Positions 27,547-36,882 of a DNA stretch of 64,000 nt are shown here, piece after piece; position 1 is the stretch's first letter; each line of letters opens with the position of its first letter. The position numbers and the translations under genes are program-made. Origin of the DNA: Photobacterium sp. TY1-4 (GTDB lineage: Bacteria; Pseudomonadota; Gammaproteobacteria; Enterobacterales; Vibrionaceae); assembly GCF_025398175.1 (NCBI RefSeq), contig NZ_CP099734.1:1674001-1738000 (forward strand), written 5' to 3'. Below the pieces are notes generated by a model that had not been told where the DNA came from, made no database searches, and was given only the letters and a program-made list of their open reading frames with translations.

Positions 27547-29433
27547 ATGAAGACATCGACACAAGAAAATAATATTATCCGTATTGATACTCCGTTGGGT
27601 AAGGATGTACTTCACCTTACAAAGATGGAGCTTCATGAAGGGATATCAGTTCCATTTTCTATTCATGCGTATGTTTACACAAATGGTGTGTTAATTAATT
27701 CTAAGGACTTAATTGGTAAGCCGGTTTCTTTCACTGTTCTTTATCATAGTGGTGATAGTGTATCAGAAAAGTACCTTCACGGTTATGTTTCTACTTTACG
27801 ATCAAATGGCAGCCGTGTCGCGGCCAGTGCGGAAGGTGATAAATATCAAGACTATGTCATTGATGTCTGTCCCTCTCTGGATTTTTCCTATCAGCGTACA
27901 AATTGTAAAATCTATCAGAATTTAAATATTGAAGATATCGTAAAGAGCGTATTGTCAGTACACAATGTTAATATCAAAGTGGACTTGAAGAGAAGCTACG
28001 CTAAGTATGAATACAAAGTTCAATATCATGAAACTGACTTTGATTTTGTGCACCGATTACTTGAAGAAGAAGGTATTTTCTATTATTTCACGCATTCTTT
28101 ATCCAGCCATACCATGGTTCTTTGTGATGATGTAACCTGCTATAAGCCCTGTGTTGAATCATCCGTTGCTTTCAGTACAGGGAGCCTGACTGAAGCACAT
28201 ATTCACCGTTGGATCGGGGGCCTTGAGGTCTCACCAGGTAAAGTTGCCAAGAAGGGCTATGACTTCATTAAGCCAGGAGCCAAGCCATCAGGCTCCCAAG
28301 CCGAGACATCATTGTCTAAGCAGCAATCTGCGACTGAGGTTTTCCATTATCAAGCGGGCTCTGAATTGAATGACAGAATCCAGGATCAGAGCGCGCTGAT
28401 GCTTGAAGCACTGCAAAGAGATACGGAACTGTCTTCCGGTGCCAGTAATTGTCGAACATTTAGTGCCGGGCAATATTTTACTTTTAAATCGCACGAAGAT
28501 AAGCGCCTTGAAGGTAAGAGCTTTCTTCTTACACATGTTTACCTGGAAATCGCAATTGCCAGTCAGACAGGTTCATCAAAATCTTCCCACCAAAGTGTAC
28601 ATAACCAGTTCTCCTGTGTACCGAAAGAAACCTTATACCGGCCAAAGCCTATTACCTCAAAACCGCGAGTTTACGGGGTTCAAACTGCCTGCGTTACTGG
28701 TGAAAAGCAGGATGAGATTCATATCGATAAGTATGGCCGTGTAAAAGTTCTTTTTCATTGGGATCGTGAAGGCGTTGCAGATAATACCAGTTCTTGTTGG
28801 ATAAGAGTGGCGCAGTCGTGGGCTGGAAACGGTTGGGGGGCCTCATTCTTCCCGAGAGTCGGTCAAGAGGTTCTCGTCGAGTTTTTAGATGGCGATCCTG
28901 ATCAGCCGATCATTACTGGTGCCCTTTATAACGGGAATAATCTTCCGCCGTACTCTCTTCCAGCGGAGAAATCAGTCAGCGGAATCAAAACACGCTCCAC
29001 GAAAGAGGGCGGCGGTAGCAACTTCAATGAGATCCGGTTTGATGATAAAAAAGATAATGAACTTTTCTATCTTCATGCCGAGAAGAACTATCAAGTCTTT
29101 GTTGAAAATGATGCATCAGAGACTATAAAAAACAATCAGAGTGTTCTTGTTGAGAACGACCGTTTATCTCAGGTTAAAAATAATTATTCGAGTAAGGTTG
29201 ATAACGATAGAAATGAAGAGGTTGGAAATAATAAGACTGAAAAGGTCGGTAACAATAAGTCTGAGAAAGTGAGTAATAAGCTTGAAATTGATGTGGGGAG
29301 TGAGATGGTCATTAAATGTGGTGGTGCATCTATCAAACTGTCCAGTGATGGTAGTATTGATATTAAAGGTACTAACATCAAAGTAAATGGCAGCAAAATT
29401 GCGCTTAAAGCCGGGATGATAAACCTTAATTAA
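27547..29433 (+). CDS. vgrG: T6SS spike protein VgrG (TssI)
   Basis: A 628-residue VgrG: a gp27-like N-terminal half (phage hub fold, with HYEVQYHETDFDFVHRLLEEEGIFYYF-type residues around 155-185), the OB-fold gp5-like region (GRVKVLFHWDREG, WIRVAQSWAGNGWG, FLDGDPDQPIITG), and a beta-helical needle. The needle is built from about eight short repeats (residues about 519-580, pattern V-N-x-K/R-x-E/Q). There is no extra C-terminal effector domain; the tip should be capped by the PAAR protein encoded next. Confidence 0.96.
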   Translation: MKTSTQENNIIRIDTPLGKDVLHLTKMELHEGISVPFSIHAYVYTNGVLINSKDLIGKPVSFTVLYHSGDSVSEKYLHGYVSTLRSNGSRVAASAEGDKYQDYVIDVCPSLDFSYQRTNCKIYQNLNIEDIVKSVLSVHNVNIKVDLKRSYAKYEYKVQYHETDFDFVHRLLEEEGIFYYFTHSLSSHTMVLCDDVTCYKPCVESSVAFSTGSLTEAHIHRWIGGLEVSPGKVAKKGYDFIKPGAKPSGSQAETSLSKQQSATEVFHYQAGSELNDRIQDQSALMLEALQRDTELSSGASNCRTFSAGQYFTFKSHEDKRLEGKSFLLTHVYLEIAIASQTGSSKSSHQSVHNQFSCVPKETLYRPKPITSKPRVYGVQTACVTGEKQDEIHIDKYGRVKVLFHWDREGVADNTSSCWIRVAQSWAGNGWGASFFPRVGQEVLVEFLDGDPDQPIITGALYNGNNLPPYSLPAEKSVSGIKTRSTKEGGGSNFNEIRFDDKKDNELFYLHAEKNYQVFVENDASETIKNNQSVLVENDRLSQVKNNYSSKVDNDRNEEVGNNKTEKVGNNKSEKVSNKLEIDVGSEMVIKCGGASIKLSSDGSIDIKGTNIKVNGSKIALKAGMINLN

Positions 29434-29467
29434 TGCTTTTTTTTACAAGTCGATTGGAATGATAGTT

Positions 29468-29755
29468 ATGGGTTTACCTGCTGCAACAATTGGATGTTTT
29501 CATGTTTGCCCCAAAACAACCGCAAAAGTTCCTCATGTTGGTGGTCCAATTGTTGCGGGCTCAGGAAACGTCCTGATTGGCGGTGTTCCGGCGGCCAGAA
29601 AAGGCGATATGGTGATTTGTATCGGGCCGCCAGACTCAATTTCTGCTGGCTCCGGTAGTGTATTGATCAATGGTAAGCCTGCTGCTCGGCAAGGTGAATC
29701 AACCCGCCATGGTGGTAAAGTGGTTAATGGTAACCCTACCGTGTTAATAGGTTAA
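29468..29755 (+). CDS. T6SS PAAR-domain spike tip protein
   Basis: A protein of about 95 residues that is a stand-alone PAAR domain: MGLPAATIGCFHVCPK, GNVLIGGVPAARKGD and SVLINGKPAARQGEST, with the His/Cys residues expected to bind zinc at the cone tip. It sharpens VgrG and can attach effectors such as the downstream Rhs protein, which lacks its own PAAR. The frame begins at 29459, but the ATG at 29468 has GGA at proper spacing and matches other PAAR proteins. Confidence 0.93.
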   Translation: MGLPAATIGCFHVCPKTTAKVPHVGGPIVAGSGNVLIGGVPAARKGDMVICIGPPDSISAGSGSVLINGKPAARQGESTRHGGKVVNGNPTVLIG

Positions 29756-29765
29756 GGTTTTGTTC

Positions 29766-30701
29766 GTGAAAGTTGAACCTGTTTTGGCCTGCTTAGGAGA
29801 GAACCGAAATTACGAGATGATACTGGGGTTGTCTGATAAAGAATGGGCCACTCCGAACTTCATCGATACACACGATAACACACAGATCTTAGCGAACAGC
29901 TTTGAGTTGCATCAAGGTGAGGTGCTACCGCTAAGAATTAAATTTATTTTATCGCAATCACTTTCTGGCGCTGATATTCCATGGAAGTCGGCCCCTGTTA
30001 TCTTGCTTCTGCCACAGCCGGAAAGTCACCAGACGATATATAATCATGATGATTTATATCGAGAATTGTTTTCTCAGCTTTGTGAGGTGATTGTCGATCT
30101 TAAAACTCACTCGCAATGCTTCTTATTTCCCTATGGCCGCAGTGCTCTCATTCTTGCGTGGAATAAAATTATTGCGCTACTCAGAGAGCACGGGTCTATC
30201 TGGGTTTTAGCCGTTGATAGCGATCCTCGTTTCAGGGGATTGGATAGCCCAGGTGGCTCGAGTAACGTTCTCATTGCGAATGAAAGTGTTTTATTGACGA
30301 AACTGTATCGCTCTGAAACAGGATTAAATTGCCAATGGCACAGTGTTGAAGCACAAACCCGTGACAAGCAGCCGTCCGTAGCTGTGGAGTCCCTGTTTCA
30401 TCGCTTTAAACGGCAAAGTGGCGAAACGGTCCGGCAACTCTATGTACCCTATACCGATCACGAATCAGGCGCAGCCGAGTGGGCGAATGTATACAGCTCG
30501 CTCCATCCGCATGTTGATGCCAATACTCAGGTGGTGATGTCTGGGGCGATCGTGGGGGAGCTGGGCGCTTGCTCCGGCCTTTATAATCTTTTCCGTATTT
30601 ATGAGAGTTACCAGCGTGAGATACATGACGGATTTACCTTGCAGCTCGAGTCATCTGAACAACTATACCGTGCTGTGGCTCTGTACAGTTGGCATCAATA
30701 A
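29766..30701 (+). CDS. thiolase-fold-like T6SS-associated protein, possible effector adaptor
   Basis: A protein of 311 residues between the PAAR and rhs genes. The C-terminal segment (VVMSGAIVGELGACSGLYNLF) resembles the GHTLGAAG-type C-terminal motif of ketoacyl-synthase/thiolase folds. A mid-protein block (LAVDSDPRFRGLDSPGG) matches the 'GxDS' strand region, but an active-site Cys is not evident. Proteins of this kind occur beside VgrG/PAAR effector genes in other T6SSs, where a loading or chaperone role has been suggested. The GTG at 29766 lies eight bases after AAGG and is preferred over TTG 29760. Fold assignment is tentative; the neighbourhood supports an adaptor role for Rhs. Confidence 0.55.
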   Translation: MKVEPVLACLGENRNYEMILGLSDKEWATPNFIDTHDNTQILANSFELHQGEVLPLRIKFILSQSLSGADIPWKSAPVILLLPQPESHQTIYNHDDLYRELFSQLCEVIVDLKTHSQCFLFPYGRSALILAWNKIIALLREHGSIWVLAVDSDPRFRGLDSPGGSSNVLIANESVLLTKLYRSETGLNCQWHSVEAQTRDKQPSVAVESLFHRFKRQSGETVRQLYVPYTDHESGAAEWANVYSSLHPHVDANTQVVMSGAIVGELGACSGLYNLFRIYESYQREIHDGFTLQLESSEQLYRAVALYSWHQ

Positions 30702-30714
30702 GTAGAGGTTTCAC

Positions 30715-33700
30715 ATGGATGGCTCGATGCAGGTGCAACTAAAGGCCAATGATGGAAAAGTGTATATTTTTACGTCGGCGAAGCTTGATGATGCGAAGTC
30801 GTTACCGCTCTCTTTTGCGACGATTCAGCTCGTTCGTGTTCATCTGAATAAATTTTCCCGTATGAAGCCTAAACCAGGCGCAGATCTTTTTGCCGTGCTT
30901 GGGATGATAGATTTCGGTGCAGAAGTACGAGCCAGAAGCCTCGGCGGAGCGAGTTTAAGTGGTGTACTTGAAAGTTTGGCTCAGGCTATTTTCGCAAAAC
31001 AGCTGTTCGTCTATGAACTGCCTGAAGTCTTACCGGTGATTGTACACCAGGATGAGCCATCTCAGCCTCCTCGTCCACCTGCAGCGGTACCAAAACCCAA
31101 AGTCAGCCGTGATCAAAATAAGCCGGAGCCGGTTAGTCAGCTGAATCATACGCCGGCCTCTGCTTCGGTTGATGAGATGGAGTACAGTGGTGATCCGGTC
31201 TCGATGTCGACCGGCGAAGAAATACTTACGCTGGTGGACATTTCTCTGGCCGGGTCCTCTCCGTTAGTCTGGCAGCGTACATACCGTTCGTCATTGAGTC
31301 AGACCAATGTTGGGTTGGGTTATGGCTGGCGCAGTAATTTTCATTATGAATTAACTGAAGCCGCTCCCGAAATAAACGGCTGGCGCTTCACTGACGATAT
31401 GGGCCAGGTACTCGACTTTGAAAAGGTTATGCCCGGTGCCGTCAGCTATCACATTTCCGCGGGGGCATGCCTATGGTACGAGCGTGCCGACCTCATTTCA
31501 CTTACGCTAAACGATGGGCGTCAACTTAGGTTTATCCTGGCCGACAGCGAGTGGCGGCTGTCCAGGCTCAGTTTTGATTCCTTCAGCGGCTATGACTTGC
31601 GCTATTCCGGCAAGGGTCAGCTTGTTTTCATTTCGGCCAGCAGCGGACTTCAACTTGAATTGTTTTATGATGCCGCAGGGCTTCTTACACAGGTTCAGAT
31701 CCCTGGCCATGCAGATGGCTTGTCAACTACCTTGGCTCACTACCATTATGATGAACAGGGGAATTTATGTGAAGCCAGCAACCGGCAACAAGAAGTCGAA
31801 ACCTATCGTTATCAGGATCATTTACTGATCCAGCGTATCCGCCCGTCCGGGTTTAGTCACTATTTCTCCTGGGAAAGGGTTGGTTCAAACGCTCGGTGTA
31901 AAGAGCAGTGGGGCGATGATGGTTACTACCACTATCGGTTTGAATATGACAGTGAACAATACCTCTCCATCAGCACAGACAGCCTCGGGAACCAATGGCG
32001 ATTTTTCCATAATGAGTATGGTCGTCTGGTAAAAAAGGTGTCCCCACTTGGCCATACGTGGCAGATTTCCTATGACGCACAGCAACGTAAAGTGGCTGAA
32101 ATTACCCCGACCGGCGCTAAAACTGAGTACCGTTATAATCATCTGGGCCAGTTAATACAGCTGGTCTCACCTGATAAAGGTGTAATCTCATACTCATATA
32201 ACGCCTTGGGATTGGTGGATCGCATCACGGATCGCGCCGGGCGTTCGTCATTTTACGATTTCAATAGCCTTGGCCGACTTCGTTCGGAGCGTCACCCGGG
32301 CGGGCTGTCTATTCATTATCAATACGACAGAAAAGGCAGAGTTGTTGAAATGGCCAGCTCCCGGGGAGTGGTGATTAAGAACTGGTGGGATCAACAGGGA
32401 AAACTGGTTGCCCAGCAGCGCAATAGCGCCCTGACACGTTATAGCTATAACTCATTGGGCGAGTTGAACGGTGTTGTCAATCAAGATGGCTGGGTGAAAG
32501 CGTATGTCTACTCGCGTGCAGGTGTTGTCACTCAAGTGAGTGAATATCATCAGGCCGAGCCAGAAAGCGTATTCACCCATCAATTCGACTATGACTGGGC
32601 CGGCCGCTTGCAAAGCATGCAAGACCCGCAGGGAAGAAAAACACACTTTGTCTATCAGGGGCTGTCCCAGCCGTGTGAAGTGATTCAACCCGACGGAAGC
32701 GGGCTGAAACTGGAATATGATAAAGAGCGTAACCTCACGGCCATACAGCGCAGTGACGGGGCGGTTTACCGGTTTGTTTATGACAGTGAAGAACGCGTCA
32801 TACAGACTGTCGGATTTGATGGTCGTGTTCAGGACTATACCTATAACGGCGACGGTCAACTGGTGTCGGTCGCCGAGCAGGCCGAACGATTTGTCTGCTT
32901 CAGGCGAGATGACGCCGGCCGGGTGGTGGAGCAACGCAGCACGTGCGGCCAATCGACCTTTAGCAACTACTTTACTTATGACGAACTGGGGCGTTTAAAG
33001 CATGCCAACAACGCCCACAGAAAAGTCACGTTCGAGTACCACGATAGTGATCAGGTTAGTGCCGTCTGGCAGGATCACTGGCAGATCACGCACTCCTTTG
33101 ATGCAAGCGGCAGGCGAGCTGGCACCCGGCTTCCTGACGGCAGTCAGGTGAGTTACCGTTATGCTGAGTCGGGCCAGTTGTCAGCCGTCGTGTGGCAAGG
33201 GGAAACCATCGTTGCCCGGCAATTTGACGTGTGCGACAGAGAGGTCGCGCGCCAGTACGCCAACGGGGTTGATGTCCAGCAAGCGTTTGATGCGCAAGGC
33301 AAGCTAGTCCGGCACTCCCTGCATCGCGCCGATCGGGGTGTGGTGACACGGCATTACGTCTATAACCCGGGGCAACAACTGGTCGGGATAAAAGATGATG
33401 AGCACGGCGACGCACACTTTGAATATGATGACCTGAATCAACTGGTTTTTGTCAAAAACTCGGCAGGTGAGCAGTTCCCGCGTTTTGACGGGTTTGGGAA
33501 CCCGGCAGATGATAGCGTGGAGGTTGAAGATGACCGTCTGCTGCGCACGGAGACCCACCTTTACCGGTATGACAAATACGGGAACCAGGATCGCGTACAG
33601 AGTGACGCAGGGTACGAGCAGCGTCAGTTCAACGGTCTAAACCAGCTGGTGAGTGTCAAGACAGGTGGTAAATACTGCCAGTTTCTGTATGACGTGCTGG

Positions 33701-35163
33701 GACGCCGCAGCGCTAAGATCAGCGAGGAGGGCCGAACCGACTTTCTGTGGGATGGTAATCAACTGATTGGAGAGCACCGCAATGGCGACTTTACCTGGTA
33801 CCTCTATGAGCCGGGGACGTTCAATCTGATTGCGATGTGCCGCCAAGGGCAGGTGTACAGCTACCACCTGGATCATTTGGGTACCCCGCTGAGCTTAACC
33901 GACCCGCAAGGTCGGGTGGTGTGGCAGGCGGAATATCAGGTGAACGGTGATGCCAATGTTATCATTGATGACATTCCGAATCCCCACCGCTTTCAGGGCC
34001 AGTATCATGATCCGGAAACCGGGCTGCACTACAACCGTTTTCGCTACTACGACCCGGATGCAGGGCGCTTTATCCACCAAGACCCCATCGGCCTGCTAGG
34101 CGGCATCAATCCGTACCAGTACGCCCCGAACCCCATCCAGTATGTTGATCCGCTGGGGTTAAGTTGTAAGGAGGGAAAAGTTGCCCCTTATAATGCGATG
34201 AGTCAGCCAGCCGCTATTCCTGAACTTGGCACTATAGAGCCAATCACAGGAAAGGCTTGGGCTGGTTTTCTTAAAACGATGATCAGTGATGCGACATTTG
34301 GCATTGTTTATGGTGATACCGGTTCAATACCTTTCTTACGTCCGGACCCGATTGATCGAGCAGATATGGCAGCCTACGAGTCGGTTGCTGGGCTTGAGCG
34401 CTACGCATCAACCGTAACCCCAACAGGTGCCGCAAACTTCGCTAAGAATGCAGTAACAGAAGGAATTCAGTTAGCGAAGCCTTCAAAAGCAGTGCGCGAG
34501 CTAGTTGATATCGTTGATGTCAAGAAAGTAGCTGGTGATGTTTTGCCTAACCCGATGGATGTGGTATCCTCAAAGAGAAAAACGGTTTCAAACACAAACA
34601 GAAAGCTATTCGGAGATAATCTAAACTCTAAAGTTGAACTTGAAGCTAATGCCTTAATAGTCGCAAATAAAACTGATGGAGTTGCCATTTCCCGAGCGGG
34701 TATACCTGAGTTGGGTATAGTGGGAGTGTCCTTTCAAAATATTCCTTTTTCTTTGAAGAAAGGAAAAACTTTCCCTGGTACCGAGCGGTTTGGTGAAAAT
34801 AATGCATTTATTAAAATAACAGATCAAAATGCCTACCTTGATGAAGTGGCTAGGCTTTATGCGAAAACTGGCAATGATTTAAATCCGGTGATGAGAGATA
34901 AAATTAAGGCTCACGTAAAAGAAGGTACCGAGTTTGGTCTTCGTGATTATAAAGGATTAAAAGGTATACCGGGGCTTCATGCTGAGGTTCAGTCTGCAAA
35001 TTATGTGTTGAATCAAGTGAAAGCAACACCAGGTTTTGATATTGGTAGGGTTCAGATCTCAACCTATAAAATTCAGAACAGTCCTGGCCAAGGTGAACCA
35101 TTTACTGCTTGTAATCACTGTAGCGGTATTTTACAAGGTTTTGATATATTAACTGGGCATTGA
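30715..35163 (+). CDS. rhs: Rhs polymorphic toxin with C-terminal YwqJ-like deaminase
   Basis: A 1482-residue T6SS effector. A short non-PAAR N-terminal domain (1-120) and a Pro-rich linker precede the Rhs shell: GDPVSMSTGEE, then many YD repeats (xYDxxGRL) across about 190-1060, and the RHS core end with HLDHLGTPLSLTD. The self-cleavage motif DPLGL (1145-1149) separates the shell from a 333-residue tip. The tip ends in a zinc deaminase fold: HAE (1422-1424) and CNHC (1466-1469) followed by SGIL, as in YwqJ-type deaminases. The expected action is deamination of a base in nucleic acid in the recipient cell. The DNA changes from GC-rich to AT-rich at the tip, a sign of toxin exchange. The next gene is its probable immunity gene. 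Confidence 0.9.
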   Translation: MDGSMQVQLKANDGKVYIFTSAKLDDAKSLPLSFATIQLVRVHLNKFSRMKPKPGADLFAVLGMIDFGAEVRARSLGGASLSGVLESLAQAIFAKQLFVYELPEVLPVIVHQDEPSQPPRPPAAVPKPKVSRDQNKPEPVSQLNHTPASASVDEMEYSGDPVSMSTGEEILTLVDISLAGSSPLVWQRTYRSSLSQTNVGLGYGWRSNFHYELTEAAPEINGWRFTDDMGQVLDFEKVMPGAVSYHISAGACLWYERADLISLTLNDGRQLRFILADSEWRLSRLSFDSFSGYDLRYSGKGQLVFISASSGLQLELFYDAAGLLTQVQIPGHADGLSTTLAHYHYDEQGNLCEASNRQQEVETYRYQDHLLIQRIRPSGFSHYFSWERVGSNARCKEQWGDDGYYHYRFEYDSEQYLSISTDSLGNQWRFFHNEYGRLVKKVSPLGHTWQISYDAQQRKVAEITPTGAKTEYRYNHLGQLIQLVSPDKGVISYSYNALGLVDRITDRAGRSSFYDFNSLGRLRSERHPGGLSIHYQYDRKGRVVEMASSRGVVIKNWWDQQGKLVAQQRNSALTRYSYNSLGELNGVVNQDGWVKAYVYSRAGVVTQVSEYHQAEPESVFTHQFDYDWAGRLQSMQDPQGRKTHFVYQGLSQPCEVIQPDGSGLKLEYDKERNLTAIQRSDGAVYRFVYDSEERVIQTVGFDGRVQDYTYNGDGQLVSVAEQAERFVCFRRDDAGRVVEQRSTCGQSTFSNYFTYDELGRLKHANNAHRKVTFEYHDSDQVSAVWQDHWQITHSFDASGRRAGTRLPDGSQVSYRYAESGQLSAVVWQGETIVARQFDVCDREVARQYANGVDVQQAFDAQGKLVRHSLHRADRGVVTRHYVYNPGQQLVGIKDDEHGDAHFEYDDLNQLVFVKNSAGEQFPRFDGFGNPADDSVEVEDDRLLRTETHLYRYDKYGNQDRVQSDAGYEQRQFNGLNQLVSVKTGGKYCQFLYDVLGRRSAKISEEGRTDFLWDGNQLIGEHRNGDFTWYLYEPGTFNLIAMCRQGQVYSYHLDHLGTPLSLTDPQGRVVWQAEYQVNGDANVIIDDIPNPHRFQGQYHDPETGLHYNRFRYYDPDAGRFIHQDPIGLLGGINPYQYAPNPIQYVDPLGLSCKEGKVAPYNAMSQPAAIPELGTIEPITGKAWAGFLKTMISDATFGIVYGDTGSIPFLRPDPIDRADMAAYESVAGLERYASTVTPTGAANFAKNAVTEGIQLAKPSKAVRELVDIVDVKKVAGDVLPNPMDVVSSKRKTVSNTNRKLFGDNLNSKVELEANALIVANKTDGVAISRAGIPELGIVGVSFQNIPFSLKKGKTFPGTERFGENNAFIKITDQNAYLDEVARLYAKTGNDLNPVMRDKIKAHVKEGTEFGLRDYKGLKGIPGLHAEVQSANYVLNQVKATPGFDIGRVQISTYKIQNSPGQGEPFTACNHCSGILQGFDILTGH

Positions 35164-36032
35164 TGATGATAGTAATTAAAAGTGAACTTGAATATGATAG
35201 CTCCCAAAAGTTTTTCTATTCCGGGAGTGTGTTTAGTGGTGTCATCGCCGAAGTTGTAGGTGGTGTTGTGAACGCAACACTATTGTGTTACCAAGGGGAA
35301 GTAGTTGGTGACTACACTTTACCGTTTCCGCTTTATGAAACCAGCAAGTTAGGGATTGACGCAGATTTTTTAGAAGGAGACGATGAGCCTTTTAAATTTC
35401 GGGGTGAACCTTATAACGGAGTTGCTTTTTCTTTTTATAAGGGTGAGTGCTCGCTTGTGAAGCAGTATGAAAGCGGTGAAGAAGTCTCAAAAGCCGAATA
35501 TTCAAATGGTCTTTTGCAAAGTTTAGAGCACATTGAACCGGATGATAGCCTGACGCAAGACTTTGTGTGGGATGAAGGTGGGAGTATTAAAGACTTCAGC
35601 ATTCATGCGAGCGGTAAGTTTCAAATGGCTCTACATTTTGAGTCAAAAAATAAGATATCGTTATTGGTAGTACGTGGCGACTATTTTCAAAAAATAGGAG
35701 CTTTGAAAAAGTTGGTGTTAGTTGATCGGTTCGATCGTCCCGAATTTTTAAAGGAGGTTGGTGCCGGAGCAAAGCTAAATATATCAGGTCTGAGCATAAC
35801 AGATAGCATGTTTGGTGATTTGCTGCAGGGGGATGGGTTGAAAGACACTCAACAGCTTCAAATTTATAATACCGGTATAACCAATGAAAGCTTCCGAGAA
35901 ATAATTGGGCTGAGTAGGCTCACAGAGCTATATGTGGAATCTGACATATTGACAAGTGAAGAAGTAAAGTCGTTTAAGTTGGTTCATCCTAATTGTTATG
36001 TTCGGTTTAATGGTGAAGAAGTTATTGTTTAA
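35163..36032 (+). CDS. probable immunity protein for the Rhs deaminase (YwqK/LRR-like)
   Basis: A cytosolic protein of 289 residues that begins in a TGATG overlap with the rhs stop, the arrangement expected for cognate immunity. The N-terminal half has MORN/YwqK-like units (FRGEPYNGVAFSFYKGE and later YSNG turns); YwqK is the antitoxin partner of the YwqJ deaminase in Bacillus. The C-terminal part resembles leucine-rich repeat turns (LKDTQQLQIYNTGITNES, IIGLSRLTELYVESD). It is AT-rich like the toxin tip, so the two probably moved together. Its 3' end overlaps the convergent endonuclease V gene by 11 bases. The pairing is inferred from position and family. Confidence 0.75.
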   Translation: MMIVIKSELEYDSSQKFFYSGSVFSGVIAEVVGGVVNATLLCYQGEVVGDYTLPFPLYETSKLGIDADFLEGDDEPFKFRGEPYNGVAFSFYKGECSLVKQYESGEEVSKAEYSNGLLQSLEHIEPDDSLTQDFVWDEGGSIKDFSIHASGKFQMALHFESKNKISLLVVRGDYFQKIGALKKLVLVDRFDRPEFLKEVGAGAKLNISGLSITDSMFGDLLQGDGLKDTQQLQIYNTGITNESFREIIGLSRLTELYVESDILTSEEVKSFKLVHPNCYVRFNGEEVIV

Positions 36033-36699
36033 CTTTGAAGGCTGAGCGAACTACTTGATCAGCTTGTCGGGTTGTTTCTGGCAGGCGGTATTTAGGCGCA
36101 AGCTTTAAGATCCACTCATAAGCCGTTGTTAACGAAATTCGATGGCCAATAGAAACATAAATTGGTTTAATGTCGGTCTGAGTTCTTAATACATTACCAA
36201 TTACCTCATTGTGATCAACAAGAGGTGCAATAGCGCCTCTTGTTGTATCTGGTTCTTGATACTCTCCGAGCAATCGCGTTTTACCGCAACCAATCGTTGG
36301 CACATCAAAAATTACACCCAAATGACAGGCAAGTCCAAAACGCCGGGGATGGGCTAGACCTTGTCCATCACACACAATTAAATCAGGTGTGCGTTGAAGC
36401 TTTGCAAACGCCTTAATTAATGGAGGCAATTCCCGAAATGAAAATAACCCTGGAATATAGGGGAAACGCTCTATATCTTCGGCGGTTGCCGTTTCAACAA
36501 TCTCTAAAGTCTCGGCGTCAAGTATAACGGCAGCGGCAACCAATCTATCGTTGTCCTTCTGATAGGCAACATCAACTCCAGCAACAAGTTTTACTTTATT
36601 AACTTGGTCTGTCTTGACAACTTTAGTTGCTAGCTCTTGTTGCAGATTTAAAGCTTCTTCCTCGGATAAATTCCAAGGGTGATGAATGATAGGTTCCAT
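36022..36699 (-). CDS. nfi: endonuclease V (deoxyinosine-directed nuclease)
   Basis: A 225-residue Nfi protein of normal length. Recognisable motifs are VAGVDVAYQ (metal Asp), YIPGLFSFRELPP (catalytic Glu), VCDGQGLAHPRRFGLACHLG (lesion-binding and metal region) and the IKPIYVSIGHRISL segment. Endonuclease V nicks the second phosphodiester 3' of deoxyinosine in DNA, the product of adenine deamination, and can act on other deaminated or mismatched bases. Here it lies tail-to-tail with the immunity gene of a deaminase toxin and overlaps it by 11 bases. A small ORF sits three bases upstream in the same direction. Its presence inside the effector island, rather than in a housekeeping context, is unusual. 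Confidence 0.93.
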   Translation of the reverse strand: MEPIIHHPWNLSEEEALNLQQELATKVVKTDQVNKVKLVAGVDVAYQKDNDRLVAAAVILDAETLEIVETATAEDIERFPYIPGLFSFRELPPLIKAFAKLQRTPDLIVCDGQGLAHPRRFGLACHLGVIFDVPTIGCGKTRLLGEYQEPDTTRGAIAPLVDHNEVIGNVLRTQTDIKPIYVSIGHRISLTTAYEWILKLAPKYRLPETTRQADQVVRSAFKVKQ

Positions 36700-36702
36700 A
36701 GG

Positions 36703-36882
36703 TTATTTGTTTGAGCTTACTGGAAGACTATTGGTCGTATGCTTTAAGAGCATTCCATCAATGATTGATTGTATAGCTTGCTGATCCTCTTCTAACATCT
36801 GTCTGACAGCCTCAAATTTCAGTTGTAGGTTGTTGGACTGTGCTTGGTTGCCTTTGTTGCTTCGTACTTGGGTGGTATGCAT
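36703..36882 (-). CDS. small helical protein upstream of nfi, function unknown
   Basis: A 59-residue ORF from ATG 36882 (65 residues if the GTG at 36900 is used), ending three bases before the endonuclease V start. It is rich in Gln, Asn and Lys. The middle (LQLKFEAVRQMLEEDQQAIQSIIDGML) is a predicted helix with coiled-coil spacing. An AGG motif six bases before ATG 36882 supports that start. I recognise no family; co-transcription with nfi is likely from the spacing. Confidence 0.4.
   Translation of the reverse strand: MHTTQVRSNKGNQAQSNNLQLKFEAVRQMLEEDQQAIQSIIDGMLLKHTTNSLPVSSNK

Noticed and set aside
29436..29455. T8 run after vgrG as an intrinsic terminator
   Set aside because: No stem-forming sequence precedes the T-run.
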